NCBI GenBank assembly: GCA_938023515.1
Contig: CALJDR010000003.1
Span: forward strand, 1-19,399
Length of the DNA: 19,399 bases
Direction of reading: 5' to 3'
Source: an uncultured Flavobacteriales bacterium
Lineage (GTDB): Bacteria > Bacteroidota > Bacteroidia > Flavobacteriales > UBA1820
The notes beneath the pieces were generated by a model. It saw only the letters and a list, made by a program, of their open reading frames with translations, had not been told where the DNA came from and searched no databases. The translations under genes and the position numbers were made by a program. Position 1 is the stretch's first letter. Each line of letters opens with the position of its first letter. Of the stretch, positions 1 through 8,107 are shown in pieces.

Positions 1-540
1 AATACGCCCTTCTTTCCCCTGCAGCAGGTTTTCCTGTATGGTGAAATTGGCGATGGATGCCGCATTCGCTACTACCCTGTCCGCATCTATCAGTCCGGTA
101 TTTATTTTCCCATCGGTGATCAGCGTTCCCTCTGCGCCCTTGTCGTTCCGGAAGACCGCATCCGAAGAAAATACGATCCGGCCGCCGATCTCCCCTTTGT
201 CCAGGTCGAAATAGGCTTTGCCGTTCGCGGCAGAGATCCGCCCGGTGGTGATCTCCCGTCCGTTTATCGTACTGTTGCCATACGTGAGGGAGATCCGCCG
301 GAAACCGTCCTGAGCACTGGAAAGTACTCCCACCGAAAAATGGTAAAAATCCGCATCGGCATCGTACCGCAAAGCCTCGGGGGTCACGACCATCGTTCCC
401 CCGCTTCCCTTCTTTTGGCACCGGGCATAAATATGGTAGACCGTATCGTCCTTCAATCCGCTCACCTGCCCCGGGAGCAGCGACCATACTTTATTTTCCG
501 TACGGTCCAGCCCCAAATGCGTCAGGACGCCTTCGGAAAA
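1..540 (-). pseudogene. Out-of-frame continuation of the phage tail gene, running off the window
   Basis: Reading leftward from 540, codons stay open for 180 residues to the window edge and continue the tail protein: SEGVLTHLGLDRTENKVW, then KDDTVYHIYARCQKKGSGG, then DADFYHFSVGVLSSAQDG, then the ITTGRISAANGKAYFDLDKG region. The pattern of a YHF phrase, then a TGRIS..G.AYFDLD phrase, is what I expect late in this Bacteroides phage tail family, so this is the same gene. Adding one base to the T5 run (minus strand, 541-537) would join it in frame to the upstream part. The 3' end of the gene lies outside the window. It may be a true lesion, a base error or, less likely, a programmed shift. Confidence 0.85.
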
Positions 541-2333
541 ACCGATGCCGAGACATCCCCGTTCAGATCGGGCGTAAAGACCACTCCGTCCAGCAGGAAC
601 TGCTGGGATAGGGCCCCCACGGCGATCATTTTTGTCTCCACTGTCTCAGGGCGCAAACGGCCGTCCACGAAATACCCGTCCGTATCGAATGTCATTTCCA
701 GCAGATCGGCTGTAGTGCGCAGGTTGCGCCGTGCCCGGGCCGGGTCGGACAGGTTATTTACTTGGATGATCTTCTGGGTGTCTTTCCCGCTCTTCACGAT
801 CTGCGTGACTACCGAAGACGGCGCCGAATCCGACAGGCCGAGCGTATAGCCGAACGGATTGTACAGGTCGACCGATACGGATGCTATTTTCACCGCTACC
901 GTATGGTCACTCAAGCCTTCGCTGGCCACATCTATGAGGTCTTCGTCTTTTATATTGACATAGTCCCCCGCCCGGAAAGCCGGCGCATACCCCGCATTGG
1001 GGAAATGCTCTTTCACGAAAACAGAATCCATTTCCAGGGCATACGAATACAGTTTTTTGTAAAGCTGCCCGTATTTTTCCAGGGCCCTGTCCGCCAACTT
1101 CGCTTCTGCCTCGGCCACATAGGTGTCCGGCAACGCGATATTGAGCAGTACATACGTATCGCCTACTCCGATCCGGAACGCCTTGTCGTCCTTCGAAGGA
1201 TATCGGTAGTCGTTCTCGTCCGTAAAAGGGACGAGGGTGAACGTCTTGGTGAGCGAATTATACCCCGCCAGGGAAAACTCATACCCGCCCAAATTGCCCG
1301 TATTGAACCGGATAGTAGGGGTAGCCGACCCCAGGATATATTTGGAATCCCCCTTCTCGTCCTTTTCGTTCAGGTCGAACATATCTTCGTCGGTAAATTT
1401 CAATTCGTCCGTCCCATCCACAGCGCTGACCGTTCCCCGGCGGGAAGGGAATATCTCGTCGAAGACCACCGCCCCCTCGCTCAGCCCGAACCGCTCCACC
1501 AGCGCATCGTCCTGCACATACAGCCCGTCCCGCACCAAAGGAGAAACATGTTTTTCCGGCAAAACCAACCGCCGCCTGCCGGCCCGGTATTTGGTTCCGA
1601 GATTGCCGGAAGCCCCATAGGCATACAAACGCGTAGCCAATGCCGTATCCGCATTCCTGTCCCGGGTAAGGGTATACAGCCCATTCCCACGGCCGTATGC
1701 GAATACATATTCGTAAACATTACGCCCTATCCGGCCCACCTCAATCACATGGGCTCCGTTTTCCGATCCGATCCGGAATTCCGCGTTCCACTCCCGGCAG
1801 ACCGTATTGAGAGCCGAAAGCACGTTCTCCGACGAGAACGAAAGGGTTTTGCACTGCTCGTAATCGGGTTTAAAAGCACTGTCTGTGCCTGTATTCACCG
1901 CTTTCCACGTCCAGCTCCCCTTTCCGTATACCCGGCACATATTGGATACCAAGAGATCCATCAGCCGGGCGAATTCGCCCGTATAGTCGAACTCCGTCTC
2001 GTTCACCGTTTCTTTTCCCCCCGCGAATTCATTGACCATTACCACTTTCGACAGGTCGTATTTTGCGCTTTCCCACACTACAGTATAGGTCAGGTAGCGC
2101 CGGCCCGTGCGCTGGACTTTGGCCGGCGAATTCAGGAAATAGGTCTTGCCCAATGCCCGCAGCTTATCACCTACTGCAAATTCAATGGGTTCCGCGGACT
2201 CCACCGTCAGGGTAACAGTATCCTCCCCCATCAGTTCGTCTTTCATTACCGCGCTTTTGACCGCCCGCAACGGTTTTTTACTGTTCAACGGCACAAGTGT
2301 GCCATCGGCTTTCTCGATGTTTATCTCCGTCAT
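522..2333 (-). CDS. Phage tail/baseplate-type structural protein (frame broken near its C-terminal part)
   Basis: 603 residues in this frame, starting at the ATG read from 2333 (MTEINIEKADG). An in-frame extension upstream to 2489 is rich in Lys/Arg and Phe and contains the promoter, so it is rejected. The protein resembles the long tail proteins of Bacteroides-group prophages. Recognisable stretches include a segment ending VVWESAKYDLSKV (about residues 80-95), the FDYTGEFARLMDLLVSNM region, the RNADTALATRLYAYGASGNL segment near the middle, and the LRTTADLLEMTFDTDGYFVDGR segment near residue 560. By analogy it would be a virion tail or baseplate component. At 537-541 the frame is lost and translation stops after VFPKAS; the missing continuation is open in the next frame (1-540). 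The gene has its own promoter 59 bases upstream. Family membership is by pattern recognition; exact role (hub, baseplate or fibre base) is not determined. Confidence 0.8.
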   Translation of the reverse strand: MTEINIEKADGTLVPLNSKKPLRAVKSAVMKDELMGEDTVTLTVESAEPIEFAVGDKLRALGKTYFLNSPAKVQRTGRRYLTYTVVWESAKYDLSKVVMVNEFAGGKETVNETEFDYTGEFARLMDLLVSNMCRVYGKGSWTWKAVNTGTDSAFKPDYEQCKTLSFSSENVLSALNTVCREWNAEFRIGSENGAHVIEVGRIGRNVYEYVFAYGRGNGLYTLTRDRNADTALATRLYAYGASGNLGTKYRAGRRRLVLPEKHVSPLVRDGLYVQDDALVERFGLSEGAVVFDEIFPSRRGTVSAVDGTDELKFTDEDMFDLNEKDEKGDSKYILGSATPTIRFNTGNLGGYEFSLAGYNSLTKTFTLVPFTDENDYRYPSKDDKAFRIGVGDTYVLLNIALPDTYVAEAEAKLADRALEKYGQLYKKLYSYALEMDSVFVKEHFPNAGYAPAFRAGDYVNIKDEDLIDVASEGLSDHTVAVKIASVSVDLYNPFGYTLGLSDSAPSSVVTQIVKSGKDTQKIIQVNNLSDPARARRNLRTTADLLEMTFDTDGYFVDGRLRPETVETKMIAVGALSQQFLLDGVVFTPDLNGDVSASVFPKAS

Positions 2334-2391
2334 TTTTTCCTGCAGTTGTTTTTTATCTGGGCTGTCGTCTTTTTTCCAGGGCCCTTTCTTA

Positions 2392-2423
2392 CAAATATAA
2401 TAATCAAAAAAGAAATAAACAAA
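2392..2423 (-). promoter_or_regulatory. Bacteroidetes-type promoter of the phage tail gene
   Basis: On the minus strand a TTTG (2423-2420) is followed after 20 bases by TATATTTG (2399-2392). This is an exact match to the -33 TTTG and -7 TAnnTTTG boxes used by the primary sigma factor of Bacteroidetes, with the expected spacing. Transcription would begin around 2385, about 50 bases before the ATG at 2333. The consensus is established knowledge; activity is inferred. Confidence 0.7.
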
Positions 2424-2535
2424 TTTATTTTGCAGCGCACAGGATTTTTTTAACCGTCGACGAAACCTTTTGCGTAATTTTCGGGTCAAATGTGTAGAAG
2501 TTTATGCAACTCTCACTCATGAATCATACCATCGC

Positions 2536-3666
2536 ATGAAAGATCTTTTAAAAGTTTTCCTCTTTTTCGCGCTGGGGACAGTCTTTCTGACAGGCTGTTC
2601 ATCGGAGCCGCAAGAAAAAAACACGATCCGCTTTGCCTCCCTCGAAAAGAAAGCGCTGGCCGATTTTCCGGACGAGTGCATTGAATCCCGGACTTTCATC
2701 AAATTCGATTCGACCGACCCCGAATTCCTGTTCAACGACGTCGACAACGTCAAAATACAGAACGGCCGCATATATCTGCTGTTCTGGCACCGGCACAATG
2801 ATACGCGCCTGCTCGTATTCGACATGCAGGGCAAAGGGGTGATGGCGCTGGCCCGCACCGGACTGGGCCCCGAAGAATATTACCAGATATCGGATTTCGA
2901 CGTGGATCAAAGCGGGAATATCCATATCATCGACGGCAATCGGGACGAACTGATCGTTTACGGGCCCGAAGGCAACTTCATCAGCCGGCAAAAACTGCCC
3001 TACGAAGTGGACGATATCCGCTGCCTGCCTTCGGGAGATTACCTCTTTGTGCTTTGCAACTGGAATACCGGCCAGTGCGCCGACCGGAAAGTCATTCTCG
3101 CCTCCCCGGACCTGTCCGTAAAAAAAGAGTATTTCCGGTACGGCGAAAACCTGGATTTCAATTTTATCCTCAGCAGCAACATCTTTACCGGCACCACAGC
3201 AGGTTTCGCGGCTTTCAACGAGAGCCTGAACGACAACATTTATATTTTCGATCAAACGGGAAGCCTCACGGACTCCCTGCGTATCGATTTCGGCAGCCGC
3301 ACGATCCCTGAAGATGAAAAATCGGATGTGGAAAAAAACATCCTCCGCAACGAAGCGTATACCTGCCTTTCCGGGCACAACACAATAGTGAATGATTATG
3401 TAGCCGGAAATATGTACAGCGGACACGCCTTCTCTTACCTGATAGACCGTACGAACAGTATCATTTATTCGGATTTCAATAAAAAATATGCCGACGCTTT
3501 TTCGCTAATCCTCGGGGCGGCGGACGACGGCCGCATTATCAGTTACATCCGCCCCGAAATGTTCGGGCAGGAGAAACCGACCCATATTCCGGACGATGTC
3601 ATTGAACATGTGGAAGACGACAATTTTGCCCTGTGCATCACAAAACTGCGGGCGCCGAAAATTTAA
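2536..3666 (+). CDS. 6-bladed beta-propeller lipoprotein
   Basis: 376 residues from the ATG at 2536. The first 21 residues form a lipoprotein signal: MKDLL, a hydrophobic run, then the lipobox FLTGC with Cys21 as the lipidation site; an upstream in-frame start at 2470 would put 22 extra residues before the signal and is rejected. The body has repeated blade-like phrases: NGRIYLLF, LLVFDMQGKGV, ISDFDVDQSGNIHIIDGNRD, LIVYGPEGNFI, CLPSGDYLFVL and NIYIFDQTGSL, which match the Bacteroidales 6-bladed beta-propeller family (often annotated 6-bladed beta-propeller, formerly a DUF). Such proteins are anchored in the envelope; their ligands are unknown. It is divergent from the phage gene and ends 162 bases before the efflux operon, so a functional link to efflux is possible but unproven. 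I see no strong promoter match; TAATTTTC at 2475-2482 is one base off the -7 box and has no -33 partner. Confidence 0.85.
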   Translation: MKDLLKVFLFFALGTVFLTGCSSEPQEKNTIRFASLEKKALADFPDECIESRTFIKFDSTDPEFLFNDVDNVKIQNGRIYLLFWHRHNDTRLLVFDMQGKGVMALARTGLGPEEYYQISDFDVDQSGNIHIIDGNRDELIVYGPEGNFISRQKLPYEVDDIRCLPSGDYLFVLCNWNTGQCADRKVILASPDLSVKKEYFRYGENLDFNFILSSNIFTGTTAGFAAFNESLNDNIYIFDQTGSLTDSLRIDFGSRTIPEDEKSDVEKNILRNEAYTCLSGHNTIVNDYVAGNMYSGHAFSYLIDRTNSIIYSDFNKKYADAFSLILGAADDGRIISYIRPEMFGQEKPTHIPDDVIEHVEDDNFALCITKLRAPKI

Positions 3667-3719
3667 CGGATGCCTTGTTACGGAAATGTTTGTTCGCTGT
3701 CTTACAAAAAACAAAGGAC

Positions 3720-3748
3720 AACATTGTCAAAACACAAAAAACAATGTT
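3720..3748. promoter_or_regulatory. Operator-like inverted repeat upstream of the efflux operon
   Basis: AACATTGT (3720-3727) and its exact reverse complement ACAATGTT (3741-3748) are separated by 13 A-rich bases, so the half-sites are 21 bases apart centre to centre, about two helical turns. That geometry suits a dimeric regulator such as a TetR- or MarR-family protein, which often control RND operons. It lies 81 bases before the adaptor gene start, has no T-tract after it, and so does not look like a terminator. No regulator gene is present in the window. I found no good TTTG / TAnnTTTG promoter between 3667 and 3828. Confidence 0.5.
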
Positions 3749-3828
3749 AAATAAACGGTATTAAGCTACAGCTATACCTGTTTTATTTACTTTTACTGGC
3801 AACAACTTTAAAAATACTACAAAATATT

Positions 3829-4896
3829 ATGAGACCGCTCCCTCTCTTATTGGGCCTTACCGTACTTTTTATTTCCTGTGGGGAAGGCGAAGACAAAAAA
3901 GAAGATAATGTATCGCAGGTACTGAAAGCCGAAGAACCTTTTGTCGACGTAATGGTGTTGCACAAAGGGGATTTCGCCCGGGAACTGATCAGCAACGGCA
4001 ATGTCGAAGCAGCCCATAAAGCCGACCTGCGCTTTTCGTCCGCCGAAGAAATCACTGGCATATACGTTACCAATGGAGACCTTGTGAAAAAAGGCCAAAA
4101 GATCGCCCAGATAGATACCTATAAACTCAAAGCGGATCTGCTGTCCAAAAAATCCTCGCTGGACAAAGCCTTGCTCGACCTGCAGGATGAAATGATCGGT
4201 CGCGGCTACAATATAAAAGATACGGCCTCCATCCCGAAAAAAGAAATGGAACTCCTGCGCACCAAAAGCGGGTACAATACGGCGGAGAGCAGTTACGACC
4301 TTGCCCTGCACGCCTACAACAACGCCACTCTTTATGCCCCTTTCGATGGAACGGTAGCCAATCTGTTCTCCAAAGTCCACAACATTCCCTCGACTTCGGA
4401 GCCTTTTTGTACCATCGTGGGCAGCGGAAACCTCACCGTCAATTTTTCCGTGCTGGAAAACGAGCTTGCGCTGGTCAAAAAAGGCCGCGAAGTAACCGTC
4501 GCCCCTTTCGCCTCCCTGGATAAAACATTTAAAGGACGCATCACCGAAATAAACCCTATTGTGGACAAAACCGGACTGGTAAAAATTTCCGCCACCATTA
4601 CCGGCGGACAGGATGTCCTGTACGACGGGATGAATGTGCGGGTCTCAGTGAGCGACCCTATCCATGACAAACTGGTCGTACCCAAAGCCTCGATGGTACT
4701 GCGCTCCGGTGGACGGAGCGTCATATTCACCTATAAAAACGGCCGTTCCTTTTGGAATTATATCGAGGCCGGAGAGGAGAACAGCCGGGACATGATCGTC
4801 AACAGCGGGCTGAATGAAGGAGATACGGTGATCGTAAGCGGCAGTATGAATCTGGCCCACGACGTAGCTGTAAAGATCGACAAGGTCATCGAATAA
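3829..4896 (+). CDS. RND efflux periplasmic adaptor (membrane fusion) lipoprotein
   Basis: 355 residues. The start MRPLPLLLGLTVLFISC is a lipoprotein signal with Cys17 as the lipid anchor, placing the adaptor on the inner membrane facing the periplasm. After an acidic linker come the biotinyl-lipoyl half-motif (AAHKADLRFSSAEEITGIYV, then NGDLVKKGQKIAQID, about residues 63-95), a short alpha-helical hairpin (about 97-165), the second half-motif (ATLYAPFDGTVANLF), then a beta-barrel with the INPIVDKTGLVKI region and a membrane-proximal domain ending in GLNEGDTVIVSG. This is the HlyD/AcrA fold that bridges an RND pump to a TolC channel. It is the only adaptor for two RND pumps in this operon, so it probably serves both, as MdtA does for MdtB and MdtC. 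The gap to pump 1 is 61 bases and holds a hairpin. Confidence 0.93.
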   Translation: MRPLPLLLGLTVLFISCGEGEDKKEDNVSQVLKAEEPFVDVMVLHKGDFARELISNGNVEAAHKADLRFSSAEEITGIYVTNGDLVKKGQKIAQIDTYKLKADLLSKKSSLDKALLDLQDEMIGRGYNIKDTASIPKKEMELLRTKSGYNTAESSYDLALHAYNNATLYAPFDGTVANLFSKVHNIPSTSEPFCTIVGSGNLTVNFSVLENELALVKKGREVTVAPFASLDKTFKGRITEINPIVDKTGLVKISATITGGQDVLYDGMNVRVSVSDPIHDKLVVPKASMVLRSGGRSVIFTYKNGRSFWNYIEAGEENSRDMIVNSGLNEGDTVIVSGSMNLAHDVAVKIDKVIE

Positions 4897-4900
4897 CTTC

Positions 4901-4923
4901 GGATAAGGGCCATCGGGCCATCC
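4901..4923 (+). repeat. Hairpin between adaptor and pump 1 (possible attenuator); tandem 8-base repeat
   Basis: GGAT (4901-4904) and ATCC (4920-4923) can pair around an inner GGCC/GGCC stem (4908-4911 with 4916-4919) with a four-base loop ATCG and a three-base bulge; a T5 run follows at 4930-4934. The same bases contain GGGCCATC twice in tandem (4907-4922). The hairpin begins just after the adaptor stop codon. It could partly terminate transcription or stabilise the upstream message so that adaptor is made in excess over pump. Structure is seen; function is inferred and the stem is short. Confidence 0.35.
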
Positions 4924-4957
4924 AATCTCTTTTTCCATCCTTCAAACCCTTTGAAAA

Positions 4958-7900
4958 GTGATTAGATTCCTAATACACAAACCCATAGCAGTAATGATGA
5001 CGTTCCTGGCCGCCATCATCCTGGGTGTAATCACCTACTTTACCCTGCCCATATCGCTGCTGCCGGACATCTCCATCCCCGAGATAACCGTCCAGCTATC
5101 CGCCCCTAATTCCTCCGCACGCCAGCTCGAAAATACGGTCGTGCGCCCCATGCGCCAGCAGCTTTTGCAGGTTGCCCACCTGAGCAACATCGAAAGCCGC
5201 ACCCGCGACGGGCAATCTATTATCCGGATGCGCTTCTCTTACGGCACGGACACCGATTACACGTTCATAGAGGTCAACGAAAAGATCGATGCGGCCATGA
5301 ACAATTTCCCCAAGGACATGGAACGTCCGCGGGTCATAAAAGCATCGGCCACCGACCTTCCGGTATTCAACCTCAACCTCACCCTTAAAAGCGAGCGCCC
5401 TTTCGAAGAGACGGACAACGACAAATTCCTCGAGCTTTCCGACTTCGCTTCGTCTGTAATCAAACGGCGCCTCGAACAGCTCCCCGAAGTGGCCATGGTA
5501 GACGTAACGGGCATCGAATCCCGGCAACTCTCCATCATCCCGAACGAAGCCAAACTGACCGCCGCCGGCATCACTCTCGACGAACTGGAACAAGTCTTGG
5601 AAAACAACAACGTCGACCCTCGGAGCATGACTATCCAGGACGGGTATTACGAGTACAATGTCAAGTTCTCTTCGGTACTGCGCAGCCGGGAAGACGTCGA
5701 GAACATCTACCTGAAAAAGAACGACCGCATTTACCGCTTGGCCGACCTGACCGAAATCATCGTATCCCCTGAAAAAGCGGTCGGTTACTCCTATTTCGAC
5801 GGGAAACGCTCCATCGTCTTCTCCGTGATCAAACAGACCGACGCCAGCATGCAGGACATGAAAAAATCGGTCGCCCAGGCGATGGAGAATTTTGAAAGGG
5901 AATATCCAAACATTTCGTTCGACATCTCCCAGAACCAGACGGAACTGCTGGACTTCACCCTGAGCAACCTCCAGAGCAACCTTTGGCAGGGGCTCATACT
6001 CATCTGCCTGATATCCGTACTTTTCTTCAAGGATATCCGCACGCCTTCGATCATTTCCCTCGGATTGATCGTGGCCCTGATCATCAGTATGCTGTTCTAT
6101 TATTTGTTCGGCTTGTCGCTCAACATCATATCCCTTTCCGGACTCATTCTGGCCCTGGGTATGATGATAGACAGTTCCATCATCGTCACGGACAATATTT
6201 CCCAATACCAGGAAAAGGACGGCCTGCTGGACCAGGCCTGCATCAAAGGGACCAACGAGATCATCACCCCGCTCCTGTCCTCTATCCTGACTACTATCGC
6301 GGTATTCGTCCCATTGGTTTTCGTCAGCGGGATAGCCGGCGCCCTGTTCTACGACCAGGCCGTTTCCGTCAGCCTGGGACTTGCCGCATCGTATATCGTG
6401 GGTATCATTTTCCTGCCGGTAGCCTACCGCATTGTCTACGGGAACAAGAAAATAAAATCCATCAAAACCCCCGGAATAGTCAAGAAATTTTTCGCCCGTG
6501 TCAACCTGGATTTCACCTTCCGCTGGTACGATAAAGGTTTCGACTGGATATTCGCCAATCGCCGGTGGATCACCCCCAGCCTGTTGCTCGTTTTCCCGAT
6601 GATATTCTTCCTTTTCAATGTGATTGAAAAACGGAAAATGCCTTTCCTGGATCACAACGAAAGCATCATCCGGATCGAATGGAACGAGAATATCCATGTA
6701 AACGAGAATAGAGAGCGGACTATCGGGCTGCTGAAAGCCTTGCAAAACGATTCCATCGTGCAAAGCGCATCCCTGATCGGGGAACAACAATTCCTGCTCG
6801 ACCGGGCAGACCAACTGATGCCTTCCGAAAGCAGTATCTACCTGAAAAGTTTCGATACCGAAACCATCGAGGCTATCAACCGCCGGGCCGAGGCTTATCT
6901 GGCGGCTAAATATCCCAAAGCCAAGGTAACGGTCAACCCGCCGGAAAACGTATTCGAAAAAATATTCGACACTTCGGAAGCCGAATATACCGCCGAGATC
7001 CTCCGCCGCCAGCGCAATGCCGACCCCGACGTGGACTCCCTGCTCGCCTTTATCGACGGTCTCTCCCTGAAAACGGGCGGAAAGGCCCAGATACCCCTGT
7101 CGAACCAGATAAACGTCTCGGTGGATTCCCGGGCGCTCATCCTGTACGGAGTATCGTTCAACCAGATCATCAACACCCTTTCGACCATTTTCGGCGAGAA
7201 CAGCGTGTCTATTCTGCGCTCCAACCAACAATACCTGCCCATCGTCATCTCCTCCCGGGAAAGGGACATAGACGACGTATTCGCCCATACGCTGATCCCC
7301 GTTTCGGGAAGCGCTTCCTCCGGGGCCATCACCCAAGTTCCCCTGTCCGCCTTCATCCGGGTATCGCAGGGTGTGGATTTCAAGACCATCTATGCCGGAA
7401 AGAACGGCGAATACGTCCCGGTGAACTATTCGGACGTGAAAAACCCGGAAAAACTCACCGCGGAGATCCGGGAGCAGGTGCTTTCCTCGAATTCCTACGA
7501 TGTGGATTTTTCGGGGAGCATCTTTACCAACCGTAAACTGTTCGGCGAAATGGCCGTAGTATTGGGCATCTCCCTGCTGTTGCTCTATTTCATCCTGGCC
7601 GCCCAGTTCGAATCGCTTTCCCAGCCGCTGATCGTCCTGCTGGAAATCCCGATAGACATCGCCGCCGCGCTGTTCTTCCTTTGGGTATTCGGCAATTCGA
7701 TCAACGTGATGTCGGCCATCGGGATGGTCGTTGCCTGCGGTATCGTGATCAACGACTCCATCCTGAAGATCGATATGATCAACCAGTTCCGCAAGGAAGG
7801 CATGCCCATCCTCGAAGCCATCCACACCGCCGGACACCGTCGCTTGCGCGCTATCGTGATGACAAGCCTTACCACCATCCTGGCTATGGTGCCCCTGCTA

Positions 7901-8107
7901 TTCAGCAGCGACATGGGCAGCGAACTCCAGGCCCCGCTGTCTCTGGCCATCATCGGGGGTATGACCGTGGGAACCCCCATCAGTTTGTTCGTCATTCCGT
8001 TGATATACTGGTTCATTTACCGCAACCACAAAGATGTAAAAGACATAACGCCTTCCACCGAAGGTATTGCCGAAGATAAAAGCACAGAAAAAGTTCAGGA
8101 ACCATGA
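4958..8107 (+). CDS. RND efflux transporter, inner-membrane pump 1
   Basis: 1049 residues, the usual RND length. The start is GTG at 4958: a TGA in the same frame lies two codons upstream, so no earlier start exists, and MIRFLIHKPIAVMM is the typical RND N-terminus. It exports small molecules from the periplasm or inner membrane, driven by protons. The layout is TM1 (about 10-30), a large periplasmic loop with porter subdomains, TM2-6 (about 340-490), TM7 (about 537-556), a second periplasmic loop, and TM8-12 (about 865-1025). TM4 reads GMMIDSSIIVTDN with Asp405, where AcrB has the pair Asp407-Asp408; the second Asp is Ser406 here. TM10 reads GIVINDSILKID, with Asn932 where AcrB has Lys940. 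A net-acidic tail follows the last TM. The stop overlaps the next gene's ATG by four bases (ATGA), so pump and channel are translationally coupled. Substrate unknown. Confidence 0.94.
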   Translation: MIRFLIHKPIAVMMTFLAAIILGVITYFTLPISLLPDISIPEITVQLSAPNSSARQLENTVVRPMRQQLLQVAHLSNIESRTRDGQSIIRMRFSYGTDTDYTFIEVNEKIDAAMNNFPKDMERPRVIKASATDLPVFNLNLTLKSERPFEETDNDKFLELSDFASSVIKRRLEQLPEVAMVDVTGIESRQLSIIPNEAKLTAAGITLDELEQVLENNNVDPRSMTIQDGYYEYNVKFSSVLRSREDVENIYLKKNDRIYRLADLTEIIVSPEKAVGYSYFDGKRSIVFSVIKQTDASMQDMKKSVAQAMENFEREYPNISFDISQNQTELLDFTLSNLQSNLWQGLILICLISVLFFKDIRTPSIISLGLIVALIISMLFYYLFGLSLNIISLSGLILALGMMIDSSIIVTDNISQYQEKDGLLDQACIKGTNEIITPLLSSILTTIAVFVPLVFVSGIAGALFYDQAVSVSLGLAASYIVGIIFLPVAYRIVYGNKKIKSIKTPGIVKKFFARVNLDFTFRWYDKGFDWIFANRRWITPSLLLVFPMIFFLFNVIEKRKMPFLDHNESIIRIEWNENIHVNENRERTIGLLKALQNDSIVQSASLIGEQQFLLDRADQLMPSESSIYLKSFDTETIEAINRRAEAYLAAKYPKAKVTVNPPENVFEKIFDTSEAEYTAEILRRQRNADPDVDSLLAFIDGLSLKTGGKAQIPLSNQINVSVDSRALILYGVSFNQIINTLSTIFGENSVSILRSNQQYLPIVISSRERDIDDVFAHTLIPVSGSASSGAITQVPLSAFIRVSQGVDFKTIYAGKNGEYVPVNYSDVKNPEKLTAEIREQVLSSNSYDVDFSGSIFTNRKLFGEMAVVLGISLLLLYFILAAQFESLSQPLIVLLEIPIDIAAALFFLWVFGNSINVMSAIGMVVACGIVINDSILKIDMINQFRKEGMPILEAIHTAGHRRLRAIVMTSLTTILAMVPLLFSSDMGSELQAPLSLAIIGGMTVGTPISLFVIPLIYWFIYRNHKDVKDITPSTEGIAEDKSTEKVQEP

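Larger units (their letters stand above)
1..2400 (-). mobile_element. Edge of a prophage or phage-derived segment
   Basis: The only phage gene seen is the tail/baseplate-type gene at 1-2333 with its promoter at 2392-2423. It faces away from the lipoprotein gene at 2536, so the boundary between phage DNA and host DNA probably lies between about 2424 and 2535 or just inside the lipoprotein gene's leader. No integrase, tRNA gene or clear attachment repeat is visible in that interval. A tail gene that starts its own transcription unit at the edge suggests either a complete prophage organised leftward beyond the window or a remnant that lost its upstream genes. Extent is inferred; only the tail gene is seen. 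Confidence 0.5.

Noticed and set aside
762..2453. 563-residue plus-strand ORF opposite the tail gene
   Set aside because: It is the antisense shadow of the recognised tail protein, is rich in Arg/His/Pro/Ile as mirrored GC-rich codons are, and resembles nothing.
2334..2489. Upstream extension of the tail gene
   Set aside because: The extension contains the promoter boxes and is a Lys/Arg/Phe-rich run typical of non-coding A/T-rich DNA.
2470..2535. Upstream start for the lipoprotein gene (22 more residues)
   Set aside because: It would put a polar stretch before the signal peptide and lipobox; ATG at 2536 fits the lipoprotein signal.
2599..3426. 275-residue minus-strand ORF inside the beta-propeller lipoprotein gene
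   Set aside because: Shadow frame; the plus-strand product has a lipoprotein signal and propeller motifs, this one has none.
5096..7837. 913-residue minus-strand ORF inside RND pump 1
   Set aside because: Antisense shadow of a well-supported RND gene; composition (very rich in Asp, Gly, Gln, His, Val) is typical of mirrored codons and no domain is seen.
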